A DNA stretch of 64,000 nt, taken from NCBI GenBank assembly GCA_041744575.1, contig JBGTKP010000051.1, positions 112,368 through 176,367 of the forward strand. The letters run 5' to 3'. The DNA comes from JTS-RE37 sp041744575 (GTDB lineage Bacteria > Bacteroidota > Bacteroidia > Flavobacteriales > Flavobacteriaceae). Below, in pieces: positions 24,140-33,393 of the stretch. The notes beneath the pieces are model-generated. The model searched no databases. It saw only the letters and a list, made by a program, of their open reading frames with translations, and had not been told where the DNA came from. A program made the translations under genes and the position numbers. How positions within the stretch are numbered: the first letter of the stretch is position 1; every line of letters begins with the position of its first letter.

Positions 24140-25266
24140 TATATATCAATAGGTTGCCCGTGTGTACGGCGGATAAGCTGTTGCAGCATCCAGGGCGACC
24201 TGACCGCCATTCCGACCAGCCGTTCAGCAAGTACCGGTTTCATCAACAGAGATTGTATGAGCCTCCCTGCCCGCAAGCGGTCAGCAAAGTTCCGGTGCCA
24301 CTCGGCCTGATATTCCTGATGTAGCTTTTTAAGGTCAAGGGATTTTTTTTGAAGGTGAACCAGAATAAGTTCAGAGGCAATCTTCGCCGAATGGATCGCC
24401 ATTGCCATGCCATTTCCACAGAGAGGATGAATCAGGCCTGCCGAATCCCCGCACATCAGTATATTGCGGTCCACTGCGGGTTTCTTTGTAAATGACAACT
24501 GGGCAATGGACAGGGGCTGTTGAAAAACAGGAGTTGCGGCTTTCAGGAATTCGCCAAGAAGAGGATTGGCCCCAACAGTTTTCATGGTAAAGGTATTGAT
24601 GTCCTTTGACTTTGTAAAGCTTTTATAATGTGCGAGATAACAAAAATTAACAGCGCCTGATTCTGTCCGGGAAAGACCGGCATAGCCTCCGTCAAAGGTA
24701 TGAAGAGCAACCAGGTCATCCGGGAAATCCTTTAAGGAATAATGACCCTTTACGGCAAGCCAGGGAGATTTATTTTTTATAAATGGGCGTTCCAGGTGGC
24801 GGTCCAGCTGGGATCTTTTACCATAAGCCCCAATGATGATCCGGCCCTTTAAGGGGTTTCCGGTTTTCGTGCCAACTTTAAACCCCCCGCCACTGTACTC
24901 AATGAAATTCACCGAATCCCTGGTGACCAATGCCCCTTTTTCCAGGGCCTTTCGAAACAGGAGGTAATCCAGCGTATATCTGCTGATTCCCTTTCCACCC
25001 AGGGGAAGACGGCTCTTAAGACTTCTGCCTTTGGCTGTGCTCAACTGGAACTGACTGATAGGGATGGCTCCTGGGAGATGGATTCCCAGAGAATCGAGGT
25101 ACGGGTTGATTTCATTAGAGAGGTATTCGCCGCATACTTTGTGGTGAGGATAGGTTGCCTTTTCCACTACCATCACCTTCCTGCCAGCTCCGGAAAGGTG
25201 GATAGCCGCGGTAAGGCCGGCCAGGCCCCCGCCAATAATCAGGACATCGTATGTCTCGTCACTCAT
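24139..25266 (-). CDS. FAD-dependent oxidoreductase, geranylgeranyl-reductase/monooxygenase type
   Basis: The ATG at 25266 (MSDETYDVLIIGGGLAG) is chosen over a TTG 15 bases upstream. 375 residues. The N-terminal FAD Rossmann motif is GGGLAGLTAAIHL, followed by PHHKVCGEYLS, a feature of the GGR/hydroxylase group. A second FAD motif, CGDSAGLIHPLCGNGMAMAI, lies at about 290-310. In Streptomyces the similarly placed SrsC hydroxylates an alkylresorcinol to give a quinone. It is first in the operon. The terminator just upstream belongs to the OmpA gene, and no promoter of its own is obvious. Confidence 0.87.
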   Translation of the reverse strand: MSDETYDVLIIGGGLAGLTAAIHLSGAGRKVMVVEKATYPHHKVCGEYLSNEINPYLDSLGIHLPGAIPISQFQLSTAKGRSLKSRLPLGGKGISRYTLDYLLFRKALEKGALVTRDSVNFIEYSGGGFKVGTKTGNPLKGRIIIGAYGKRSQLDRHLERPFIKNKSPWLAVKGHYSLKDFPDDLVALHTFDGGYAGLSRTESGAVNFCYLAHYKSFTKSKDINTFTMKTVGANPLLGEFLKAATPVFQQPLSIAQLSFTKKPAVDRNILMCGDSAGLIHPLCGNGMAMAIHSAKIASELILVHLQKKSLDLKKLHQEYQAEWHRNFADRLRAGRLIQSLLMKPVLAERLVGMAVRSPWMLQQLIRRTHGQPIDI

Positions 25267-25287
25267 AATCCCTGCTTTCAAGGAATG

Positions 25288-25317
25288 AAAAATCCCGGAG
25301 GAAAGGCCGGGATTTTT
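25288..25317. terminator. Bidirectional hairpin between OmpA and the polyketide operon
   Basis: AAAAATCCCGG (25288-25298), 8-base loop, CCGGGATTTTT (25307-25317). A- and T-runs flank it on both strands, so it can end transcription either way. It follows the OmpA gene stop (25339) and precedes the operon's first start codon (25266) by 22 bases. Confidence 0.88.
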
Positions 25318-25338
25318 ATAATATTAAAAGGTTCGCTT

Positions 25339-26031
25339 TTAACCCTTGGTTTTCTGTGCGGCCTCCTGTTTCAGTTCATCATTGGCAATGATCCCGAGTT
25401 CTACACGGCGATTGCGGGCTTTTCCTTCAGAGGTGGCGTTGTCACCTACTGGCTGATTTTCCCCGTACCATTTTGTCGTGAACCTGCTGGCATCCACTCC
25501 CTGACTTACCAGATACTTGGTTACGGATTCCGCTCTCATTTTGGAGAGATTCATATTATATTCATCCGGTCCCGCACTGTCGGTGTGACCTTCGATAAGA
25601 ACAATCGTTTTCGGATACTCCTGGAAAATACCAGCAAGCCTGTTCAGGGTTTCTGCTGAGGTCCCCTGTACATTGGCCTTGTTAGTTTCAAAGTGCACTC
25701 CCTGCTCCTCGGTAAAGGTCACATTGATACCCTCTCCTACCCGGGTAACTTCGGCCCCTGGAATTTCTTCTTCAATCCGCTCCGCCTGTCTGTCCATCCT
25801 GTTTCCGATATAGCCTCCGGCTACACCCCCAACAACACCCCCGATAATGGCTCCGAGTACAGTATTGCCCTTCCCAACATTGTTTCCAATGATTCCGCCA
25901 GCTACGGCACCTCCGGAAGCTCCGATAACGGCTCCTTTTTGTTTATTATTGGCATTTTTCACTGCATTGCATCCCAGCACAAGGCTGAATACAATCACAA
26001 ATGACAAACTTCTTACTAGGCTTATTTTCAT
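25339..26031 (-). CDS. OmpA-family lipoprotein with glycine zipper
   Basis: 230 residues: a lipoprotein signal (SFVIVFSLVLGC), a glycine-zipper stretch (about 35-75, GAVAGGIIGNNVGKG then GAIIGGVVGGVAGGYIG) and a C-terminal OmpA domain (about 110-220) with VLIEGHTDSAGPDEYNMNLS and RNRRVELGI, the peptidoglycan-binding motifs. Like YiaD-type proteins, it would anchor the outer membrane to peptidoglycan. It follows the lipocalin-like lipoprotein gene by 5 bases and ends in a clear terminator. Confidence 0.93.
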   Translation of the reverse strand: MKISLVRSLSFVIVFSLVLGCNAVKNANNKQKGAVIGASGGAVAGGIIGNNVGKGNTVLGAIIGGVVGGVAGGYIGNRMDRQAERIEEEIPGAEVTRVGEGINVTFTEEQGVHFETNKANVQGTSAETLNRLAGIFQEYPKTIVLIEGHTDSAGPDEYNMNLSKMRAESVTKYLVSQGVDASRFTTKWYGENQPVGDNATSEGKARNRRVELGIIANDELKQEAAQKTKG

Positions 26032-26036
26032 CTTTC

Positions 26037-26516
26037 TTAATTTTTAGAGAATTCATAAACAACATTTATAGGAGAACCGTCAACCGTCGCATTCGATTTC
26101 AGGGTCATTGATTCTGCTGTAAGACTGGCAATATTAAGTCGGTAGCCTGTGCCGCCCGACACGTCTTTCCGCTTTTCATCAATAAACTTAAATTGCAACT
26201 GACTGGAATAATTGGCGGAAGGCTCAATAATGGACCAGCGGATAAAACGGTCACCTCCGCTGCACAAACTTCCCTGTTTGATCGTATAACGTCCTGTGCT
26301 GTTGTTGTTGCGAAAGAACCAATTGCTCCCTTCAAAACAAATGGCATCGGCATCGTCAAAAAGCACTGTTTTAAGCGCTCCTGAATTATTTTCATAGCCA
26401 ATATTGTCCAGGGTCCAGGTGCCGCTTAATAAATTGCGCTGATCAACCACTGCTTTTGACCCCGTGCAAGAGCTGAGCAGGGCCACAATAAGCAGGCTTA
26501 ATAGGGATTTTCTCAT
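26037..26516 (-). CDS. Lipocalin-like lipoprotein
   Basis: 159 residues with a lipoprotein signal (KSLLSLLIVALLSSCTG). The body resembles the lipocalin-like domain common in Bacteroidota: LLSGTWTLDNIGYENN near the start, a GRYTIKQGSL strand, and later strands with FKFIDEKRKDVSGGTGYRL. Ligand unknown. It is first in a two-gene unit with the OmpA lipoprotein (5-base gap), so the two probably act together in the outer membrane. Confidence 0.82.
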   Translation of the reverse strand: MRKSLLSLLIVALLSSCTGSKAVVDQRNLLSGTWTLDNIGYENNSGALKTVLFDDADAICFEGSNWFFRNNNSTGRYTIKQGSLCSGGDRFIRWSIIEPSANYSSQLQFKFIDEKRKDVSGGTGYRLNIASLTAESMTLKSNATVDGSPINVVYEFSKN

Positions 26517-26656
26517 AATATTATTTTTCGGTTATCAAGTGGATATACGTGCAAACGGGCGAATTGGTTTATCGCCCCGGTCATATCCTACAATGCAAAA
26601 GTGATAAATTTCCCCGAGTATAGCGGTCGTAAAGCCAATAAAAATTAACGCTTTGC

Positions 26657-28633
26657 TCAATAAGCATACAGCTCGTTCAATGCTTTTTCAAACCTTTCCT
26701 TTGGAAGGTAATTGTTTTCAAGACTGCGGGCGAAGGGAATGGGCGTTTCAAGACTCCCAATTCGTATGACGGGCGCGTCAAGGTATTCAAAACAATGTTC
26801 CATAACCAGCGCAGAAATATCACTGGCGATACCTCCGAAAACCGTATCCTCCTGAAGAACAATGAGTTTTCCGGTCTTCCTGACTGAGGTGTAGATTGTT
26901 TCCATATCCAGGGGCTGCAGGGTCCTGAGATCGATCAGATCGGCCAGCACATGTGGATGCCCGCCCAGGATTTCTATAGCCCAGTGCACCCCCGCACCGA
27001 AAGTAACAACGCTGAGATCCGGCCCCTGCGATAAAAGGGTGGCTTTGCCAAGCGGCAGGGTGTAATAATCTTCCGGCACTTCCTGATAACTGCTTCTGTA
27101 AAGTGCCTTATGTTCAAAGAACAACACGGGATTGGGATCATTGATTGCCGTGTTAAGCAGCCCTTTCGCATCATAGGGAAAAGCAGGGTAAATTACCTTC
27201 AGGCCAGGCGTTTTTGTAAACCAGGCCTCGTTGGTCTGAGAATGAAAGGGTCCCGCCCCTACTCCCGCGCCACAGGGCATGCGAATGACCACATCGGCCT
27301 TTTCATTCCAACGGTAATGGGACTTCGCAAGATAGTTCACAATCGGATTGAATCCCGTACTTACAAAGTCGGCAAACTGCATCTCTACCACCGCCTTCAT
27401 TCCGTTTATTGATAAACCCATGGCAGCTGACACGATAGCCGATTCGCAAATCGGGGTGTTGCGCACCCTATCCTTGCCGAAGACCTCGGTAAATCCTTCT
27501 GTAATTTTAAATACCCCCCCATATTCCGCGATATCCTGACCCATAATCACAAGGTTGTCATATTTCTCCATGGACTGTCGCAGACCCTGGGAGATGGCGT
27601 CTATGAGACGAATGCTTTTGACTTTGGATCCAGGTTTAACTTCCTGATATATATGTTTTTGATACACATCATTTAACTCTCTGATTTCATCTATGGAAAT
27701 CTCTTCCTCATCAAACGCTATTTGCAGGTTTTCCTCTATTTCTTTCTGGAAATGTTGCTTTATGACCGCGATGGTTTCTTTAGAAAGAATGTTTTCCTGG
27801 AGTAAAAAAGCTTCATAATTGCTAATTGGATCTTTAGTTGCCCAGCGTTCCATAAGCTCACCAGGTACGTATTTGGTGCCGCTGGCTTCTTCGTGGCCTC
27901 GCATTCGAAAGGTATCGAAGACGGCCAGTACCGGCCGTGGTTCTTTTCTCATGCTCCGGCACAGGGAATCGACTTTCTGATAAACCTCAAGTATATTATT
28001 CCCGTCAATGGTATGGGATTCCATACCATAGCCCACCCCTTTATCGGCCAGTTGGGCGCATTTGTATTGCTCGTTGGCAGGAGTGGAAAGTCCGTAACCG
28101 TTATTTTCGACACAAAAAAGGACCGGAAGTGACCATACTGCGGCGATATTGAGTGCCTCGTGAAAATCCCCTTCGCTAGTGCCACCTTCACCTGTAAATA
28201 CTGCTGTTATATGAGATCTCTCCTGAAGGATATCAGCCAGGGCGATCCCGTCTGCCACCCCCAGTTGCGGTCCCAGATGGGAGATCATTCCCACAATCTT
28301 ATATTCCTGTGTCCCAAAATGAAAACTCCGGTCCCTTCCCTTGGTAAATCCGCCAGCTTTACCCTGCCACTGCGCGAACAACCGGGATAGCGGGATATTC
28401 CTGCCCGTAAAAACTGCAAGATTCCTATGCATCGGGAGGATGTATTCCTCAGGTAAAAGGGCTGAGGTAACACCCGCGGAAATCGCTTCCTGCCCGATTC
28501 CGCTGAACCATTTGGAAATTTTACCCTGTCGCAACAGGATCAACATCTTTTCCTCGATCATTCGCGGTTTCAGCATGGCTTTATACAGGGAAATCTGTAA
28601 TTCGGCACTGATGCCACTATCCTGGTAATGCAT
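26657..28633 (-). CDS. Fused alpha/beta 2-oxoacid dehydrogenase E1 component
   Basis: 658 residues combining E1 alpha and E1 beta in one chain, as in many Bacteroidota. The alpha part (about 1-330) carries the thiamine diphosphate motif GEGGTSEGDFHEALN ... ENNGYG. The beta part (about 335-658) carries MGQDIAEYGGVFKITEGF, the P-loop-like TPICESAIVSAAMG and DLIDLRTLQPLD. This is the branched-chain/acetoin-type E1 that decarboxylates a 2-oxoacid and passes the acyl group to lipoyl-E2. No E2 or E3 gene is nearby, so the partners are encoded elsewhere. Substrate (branched-chain oxoacids versus pyruvate) is not decided here. Confidence 0.93.
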   Translation of the reverse strand: MHYQDSGISAELQISLYKAMLKPRMIEEKMLILLRQGKISKWFSGIGQEAISAGVTSALLPEEYILPMHRNLAVFTGRNIPLSRLFAQWQGKAGGFTKGRDRSFHFGTQEYKIVGMISHLGPQLGVADGIALADILQERSHITAVFTGEGGTSEGDFHEALNIAAVWSLPVLFCVENNGYGLSTPANEQYKCAQLADKGVGYGMESHTIDGNNILEVYQKVDSLCRSMRKEPRPVLAVFDTFRMRGHEEASGTKYVPGELMERWATKDPISNYEAFLLQENILSKETIAVIKQHFQKEIEENLQIAFDEEEISIDEIRELNDVYQKHIYQEVKPGSKVKSIRLIDAISQGLRQSMEKYDNLVIMGQDIAEYGGVFKITEGFTEVFGKDRVRNTPICESAIVSAAMGLSINGMKAVVEMQFADFVSTGFNPIVNYLAKSHYRWNEKADVVIRMPCGAGVGAGPFHSQTNEAWFTKTPGLKVIYPAFPYDAKGLLNTAINDPNPVLFFEHKALYRSSYQEVPEDYYTLPLGKATLLSQGPDLSVVTFGAGVHWAIEILGGHPHVLADLIDLRTLQPLDMETIYTSVRKTGKLIVLQEDTVFGGIASDISALVMEHCFEYLDAPVIRIGSLETPIPFARSLENNYLPKERFEKALNELYAY

Positions 28634-28707
28634 GAGTGAATGCGGTTAAAGGTTCTTTCAGCCGGTAAAAGTAACAAAATTGAAGACACTAAATCTATGG
28701 CCGACCC

Positions 28708-28740
28708 TTGCCAATTAACCTTGGGAATTTAGTAACTTTG
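28708..28740 (+). promoter_or_regulatory. Promoter of the oxygenase gene: TTG then TAACTTTG
   Basis: A TTG at 28708-28710 (-33 region) and TAACTTTG at 28733-28740 (-7 consensus TAnnTTTG) are 22 bases apart. The ATG at 28764 follows by 23 bases. Confidence 0.75.
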
Positions 28741-28763
28741 ACAGAATCATTAATCGTTTTGGC

Positions 28764-29714
28764 ATGGGTGCAATTCCAAATGTAGATCTTCGGGATTATC
28801 TGTCTTCCGACGAGGCCAGGAAATCGAAATTCGTTAAAGAAATAGGCAAGGCATTTGAGGAAATTGGATTTGTGGCCCTCAGTGGTCACTTTCTGTCAGA
28901 AGAGTTGGTTGCCGAGCTGTATGAGGAGATCAAAAAGTTCTTTCATCTTCCACAGGAAGTGAAGGACCAGTATGAAATAGCCGGAATTGGCGGACAACGG
29001 GGCTATACTTCCTTCGGCAAGGAACACGCAAAAGGAAGAAAAGAAGGGGATCTTAAAGAATTCTGGCATTTCGGACAGTATGTGGAAAATGATGAAAGGT
29101 TGGAAAAGGAATATCCTTCCAATGTTCAGGTTACAGAATTGCCGCATTTTAATACCGTGGGTAAAGAGACCTATAAAATGCTCGAAAAAACTGCCCTTTA
29201 CGTGCTCCGCGCTTTAGCGGTATATCTCGGACTGGAGGAAACTTATTTTGATAAATACATCAGCAATGGCAACTCCATTCTGAGACCCATTCATTATCCG
29301 CCGATTACGCGCGAACCTGAAAATGCGGTCCGGGCTGCGGCACATGGAGATATCAACCTTATCACCCTGCTTATGGGGGCCCACGGAAAAGGGCTGCAGG
29401 TGAAAAATCACAAGGGAGAATGGGTAGACGCCATTGCCCGTCCGGACCAGTTGATGATCAATGTTGGAGATATGCTTTCCAGGCTTTCGAACAACCAGCT
29501 TAAATCGACCATTCATCAGGTGGTAAATCCGCCCCGTGAATTATGGGGAAGTTCCAGGTATTCCATTCCATTTTTTATGCACCCCGTAAGTGAAATGCCC
29601 CTTAATTGTCTGGAAAACTGCACGTCACCGGAGCATCCGAAACAATTTGAAGATATCACTGCAGGGGAGTTTTTGAATGAACGCCTCATAGACCTGGGCC
29701 TGATCAAGCATTAA
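28764..29714 (+). CDS. Isopenicillin-N-synthase-family 2-oxoglutarate/Fe(II) oxygenase
   Basis: 316 residues with the DIOX_N N-terminal region (NVDLRDYLSSDEARKSKFV) and the 2OG-Fe(II) oxygenase core. The iron ligands are His194-x-Asp196 (AAAHGDINLI) and His251 (STIHQVVNP); the 2-oxoglutarate-binding pair is Arg265-x-Ser267 (RYSIPFF). Family members hydroxylate, desaturate or cyclise small molecules; the substrate is not evident. The gene is monocistronic with a good promoter. Confidence 0.92.
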   Translation: MGAIPNVDLRDYLSSDEARKSKFVKEIGKAFEEIGFVALSGHFLSEELVAELYEEIKKFFHLPQEVKDQYEIAGIGGQRGYTSFGKEHAKGRKEGDLKEFWHFGQYVENDERLEKEYPSNVQVTELPHFNTVGKETYKMLEKTALYVLRALAVYLGLEETYFDKYISNGNSILRPIHYPPITREPENAVRAAAHGDINLITLLMGAHGKGLQVKNHKGEWVDAIARPDQLMINVGDMLSRLSNNQLKSTIHQVVNPPRELWGSSRYSIPFFMHPVSEMPLNCLENCTSPEHPKQFEDITAGEFLNERLIDLGLIKH

Positions 29715-29823
29715 CTTTATATTACCCGGACTTTATCATTTGCGGACTGCACCGCACCTCATACTATTTTGGATTAAGGGACGTTGGATATCATAGTATT
29801 TAACCAAATCCAAATTCTTCCGT

Positions 29824-31026
29824 ATGAAAACCGTTCTGATTGCCATATGTTTTTTTATTTCCTACTTCCTGCCGGCTCAAACAGAGTTTGAACCGGGCTA
29901 TTTCATTGATAATACCGGATTGCGGAAAGAATGTCTGATAAAAAATCTGGATTGGAAAAATAATCCTGAAAGCATTACCTACCGCATCTCTGAAAATGGC
30001 GAGCTTTTTAAAGCCTCTGTCTCCGAGGTTCGTGAATTCGGGATTACTGGCGTTTCAAAATATTTTCGATTTATTGGGCCCATGGACCGTTCAACAGATG
30101 ATTTGAATAGTATGGGGAATGACCGTCAGCCCAGGTTTGAAGAAGTTCAGCTGTTGCTGCAGGAGCTCGTTGCGGGCGATGCGCATCTTTATTACTATGA
30201 ACAAAACAATCTGCGCAGGTTTTTTTATAGCACACCGGATACTCCCCTTAAACAGCTGATCTATAAAAGATACAGGAAGTCTCCTGGCGTAGTTGGACAG
30301 AATGCGGCTTTCAGGCAGCAACTCTGGAATGATCTGAAATGTGCTTCAGTGTCAAAGGCCGCAACGGATAAACTGGGATATGACGAGTCAGATCTTACCT
30401 TCATTTTTAACCGGTATAATACGTGCAAGAATCCTGATCTTGAAGTAGTTATTGAAAAAAGAGAGCAATTTGACTTTAACCTGACGCTCAGGCCCGGAGT
30501 TAACTTAAATAGTCTTGAAATTAATAATTCATCATTCGGAAATCGGAATGTCGACTTTGGCCAGGTGCCGGGGTATCGGGTGGGCGGCCTTATAGAAGCC
30601 GTACTCCCGTTTAACAATAATAAATGGAGCTTTTTCTTTGAGCCTTCCCTTCAGAATTACAAATCTGATAGTCAGACTATCACCAATGGCTTTACCCCTT
30701 CAGAAAATGTCAATGTGAACTATACTTCTCTAGAGGTTCCAATGGGTATCATGCATTACATGTACCTTAGTACCAAGTCCAAATTATTCCTCAGCGGAGC
30801 TTTTGTTTACGACAAGGAGTTGAATTCGTTCATTCGTTTTGACAATGGGAGTGAGCTGGAAATTGATTCGCTCACCAATTGGTCGGCAGGTGGAGGATAT
30901 GTATATAATAGCAGGTTGTCCATGGAATTCCGTTATAGTACCCAGCGGGAAATTTTGAATTCCTACCAGTTTTGGGATTCAGGATACGGTGGATATTCGC
31001 TGATTCTGGGATATGTCATTTTTTAG
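29824..31026 (+). CDS. Secreted protein with C-terminal outer-membrane barrel-like region
   Basis: 400 residues with an N-terminal signal (KTVLIAICFFISYFLPAQ). The first half is globular (KECLIKNLDWKNNPESITYRI). The second half has beta-strands of an outer-membrane barrel (FNLTLRPGVNLNSLEI, WSFFFEPSLQNYKSDSQ, ending in YSLILGYVIF with a terminal aromatic). Proteins like this are common in Bacteroidota and of unknown function; a misleading tRNA GTPase annotation is sometimes attached to them. It ends 11 bases before the eIF1 start. Confidence 0.75.
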   Translation: MKTVLIAICFFISYFLPAQTEFEPGYFIDNTGLRKECLIKNLDWKNNPESITYRISENGELFKASVSEVREFGITGVSKYFRFIGPMDRSTDDLNSMGNDRQPRFEEVQLLLQELVAGDAHLYYYEQNNLRRFFYSTPDTPLKQLIYKRYRKSPGVVGQNAAFRQQLWNDLKCASVSKAATDKLGYDESDLTFIFNRYNTCKNPDLEVVIEKREQFDFNLTLRPGVNLNSLEINNSSFGNRNVDFGQVPGYRVGGLIEAVLPFNNNKWSFFFEPSLQNYKSDSQTITNGFTPSENVNVNYTSLEVPMGIMHYMYLSTKSKLFLSGAFVYDKELNSFIRFDNGSELEIDSLTNWSAGGGYVYNSRLSMEFRYSTQREILNSYQFWDSGYGGYSLILGYVIF

Positions 31027-31037
31027 TATCTTTCCGG

Positions 31038-31364
31038 ATGGATCTGAGCGATCAATTAAAACAACTTTTCCCGGACCACAAAGCCCCGATAAACAAAGAA
31101 CAGCCTGAGTCTTCAGGACTATGGATGCAGGAAGCGCCTTTGTTGTGCAAGTATGAAAAACGCAACGGGAAACCAGTGACGATCATAGAAGGCTACAACG
31201 GGGCGGCTAAGGATATAAAAATTTTATCAAGGAAAATAAAACAACAGTTCAGCGTCGGAGGATCCTTCAAAAATGATAAAATAATCATTCAGGGGAACCA
31301 TCGGGACGCGATCATGGGATTACTTTCAGAACTGGGATTCAAGGTAAAGCGGGTCGGCGGATAG
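31038..31364 (+). CDS. Bacterial eIF1/SUI1-family translation factor
   Basis: The ATG at 31038 (MDLSDQLKQLF) is the natural start; an earlier in-frame start lies within the previous gene. 108 residues with a SUI1 fold: PVTIIEGYNGAAKDIKILSRK, a central KQQFSVGGSFKNDKIIIQG and a final GFKVKRVGG. This family (YciH in E. coli) discriminates against wrong start codons and helps in starvation. A frequent member in Bacteroidota. Confidence 0.92.
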   Translation: MDLSDQLKQLFPDHKAPINKEQPESSGLWMQEAPLLCKYEKRNGKPVTIIEGYNGAAKDIKILSRKIKQQFSVGGSFKNDKIIIQGNHRDAIMGLLSELGFKVKRVGG

Positions 31365-31481
31365 GCAAGCTTCTTAAGAGCCAGACCGCCAAAAAGGTTG
31401 CTCAGTTTTTTGTTAAATTTATTTTGTTTATTTCCATTTAATGTTACTTTTACTGGTTATAAGCTAAACTTCGAGACCCTT

Positions 31482-32414
31482 ATGAGTTCCCAATTGCATA
31501 TTACGAACGGGGATAGTTTTACCCAAAGGTTAGAACAATTAGAACTTAAGGGAGAAATAATCACCTGGCGTGAAATGCTTTGTGAAGGGAAGACGGAAAC
31601 CAATGTTGGCAGTGAATCTTTCTGGAAAACGCGCTTTGATTTCCTTCATAAAAATTACAAGGTAAGCAAGTCTTGGTTTGTTGAAAAAACATTAAAGGAG
31701 TACCGCTCACTCTGCAATCACAAGCAACAGGATCAGATTGTTTTATGGTTTGAATATGATCTGTTCTGCCAGGTAAATCTGCTGGCGGTGATCAGTTGGC
31801 TGAAATCATACCGACGACACGCGGAAATCTCGTTGGTGTGCAGTGGACGGGAAGATACCACCGATAAACTTTACTCTTTGAACGACCTTAGTGATGAGCA
31901 GTTGCTGGAGCTGTACAACAACAAAAAGATCTTATCCCAGGGTGATATTGAATATGCGGATTATGTCTGGCAATTGTACTGCAGTGACAACCCCATCAGG
32001 CTGGAAAATCTGACTGACTACGAGGACTATCAGTTTGCCTATCTGGGGGACGCCATAAAGGCTCATTTGCATCGTTTCCCCACCATTAAGAATGGATTAA
32101 ACGCAATTGAGAATAAAGTGCTGGAAATTAGCGCTGTTCAAAAACCCAAGTCCAGGAAGATCCTCATTTCCAACCTGCTTGAGAACCAGGGTATGTACGG
32201 CTTTGGAGATATTCAGTACGATCGTGTGATCACCAATCTCAAGCCCCTGTTCTCCTCCCTGACTCCCGTAAAACTTACCAGGAAAGGCAAGGACATCCTC
32301 GATTGCAAGACAAGTTATTATTCCTATATAAGAGACAATGAAGCCTATTTGGGCGGTGCGTTAAAATATAATTTCCTTTTCAACACCGATTCGGACAGAA
32401 TTCTCAAATTATAG
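31482..32414 (+). CDS. DUF1835 domain protein
   Basis: The ATG at 31482 (MSSQLHITNGDSF) is preferred to an upstream start with no clear signal; 310 residues. The first ~110 residues match DUF1835 (ITWREMLCEGKT, then IVLWFEYDLFCQVNLLAVISWL). The C-terminal part (from about 190) is a DUF3658-like helical region (DIEYADYVWQLYCS). Enzymatic role unknown. It ends 6 bases before the nucleoside phosphorylase gene. Confidence 0.85.
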   Translation: MSSQLHITNGDSFTQRLEQLELKGEIITWREMLCEGKTETNVGSESFWKTRFDFLHKNYKVSKSWFVEKTLKEYRSLCNHKQQDQIVLWFEYDLFCQVNLLAVISWLKSYRRHAEISLVCSGREDTTDKLYSLNDLSDEQLLELYNNKKILSQGDIEYADYVWQLYCSDNPIRLENLTDYEDYQFAYLGDAIKAHLHRFPTIKNGLNAIENKVLEISAVQKPKSRKILISNLLENQGMYGFGDIQYDRVITNLKPLFSSLTPVKLTRKGKDILDCKTSYYSYIRDNEAYLGGALKYNFLFNTDSDRILKL

Positions 32415-32420
32415 TCTGCC

Positions 32421-33287
32421 ATGCAGCTTGGTCCGTCGGAGCTTATCCTCAATCCCGATAACAGTATTTATCATCTCCATCTCCTTCCGGAAGACCTTGC
32501 GGAAACCATCATAACCGTAGGAGATCCGGATCGCGTTTGTGAAGTATCCAAATACTTCGACATCATTGAGGTGGAAAAGAGGCATCGTGAATTTACCACC
32601 CATACCGGAACGCTTGAGGGAAAGCGGTTTACAGTGATCTCGACCGGGATAGGGACTGACAATATTGACATTGTCCTAAACGAACTGGATGCCCTTGTTA
32701 ACATCGATTTTGACAGCCGAACTTTCAAAGAAGAACCAACCCAGCTCGACATTATACGAATTGGATCTTCCGGAGCTATTCAACCGGACATTCCGCTGGA
32801 TAGCTTTCTGCTCAGTACCTTTGCCATAGGATTTGATTCGCTGCTCCATTTTTACGAAAGTGCGCACATTCAGCAAGCCGGGATGCAGCTGGCCTTTATG
32901 GACCATACGGGATGGTCGGCCATGAAATCCGTTCCCTATATAGTAAAGGGCAACACGGCCCTGACCAGACGCTTGGAATCAAAAAAAATTATCAAGGGCA
33001 TTACAGCCACCAATCCCGGCTTTTACGGACCACAGGGAAGAAAACTACGTCTGGCCCCTGATGATCCGGGTTTAAATGAAAAGTTAGCCACATTTGTATA
33101 TGACGGAATGAAGATCACCAATCTGGAAATGGAGACTTCAGGTATTTTTGGCCTCTCCGCCCTTTTGGGTCACAGGGCGGCCTCTCTGAATTGCATTCTT
33201 GCCAACAGGAGCACCGGAGAATTTTCCCTGCATCCCGAAAGGGCCATGGATGATATGATCCGCTTTACCCTCGACCAACTTCTTTAA
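32421..33287 (+). CDS. Nucleoside phosphorylase (uridine-phosphorylase-like)
   Basis: 288 residues of the NP-I phosphorylase fold. GDPDRVCEVSKYFD and FTTHTGTLEGKRFTVISTGIGTDN are the usual N-terminal and phosphate-binding motifs; IRIGSSGAIQ and NLEMETSGIFGLSALLGH (Glu-Met-Glu) form the nucleoside pocket. It would cleave a nucleoside, probably a pyrimidine, with phosphate to base and ribose-1-phosphate for salvage. Coupled to DUF1835 (6-base gap). Confidence 0.9.
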   Translation: MQLGPSELILNPDNSIYHLHLLPEDLAETIITVGDPDRVCEVSKYFDIIEVEKRHREFTTHTGTLEGKRFTVISTGIGTDNIDIVLNELDALVNIDFDSRTFKEEPTQLDIIRIGSSGAIQPDIPLDSFLLSTFAIGFDSLLHFYESAHIQQAGMQLAFMDHTGWSAMKSVPYIVKGNTALTRRLESKKIIKGITATNPGFYGPQGRKLRLAPDDPGLNEKLATFVYDGMKITNLEMETSGIFGLSALLGHRAASLNCILANRSTGEFSLHPERAMDDMIRFTLDQLL

Positions 33288-33393
33288 CTCCGCGAATGTT
33301 ATTGACCATCCCGCTTTGGAAAAATGAAGACCGTGAAATTTCCGGTCACCCCTCCGAAAATAAATTGCACCATACGGGCAAACATTGAAAATA

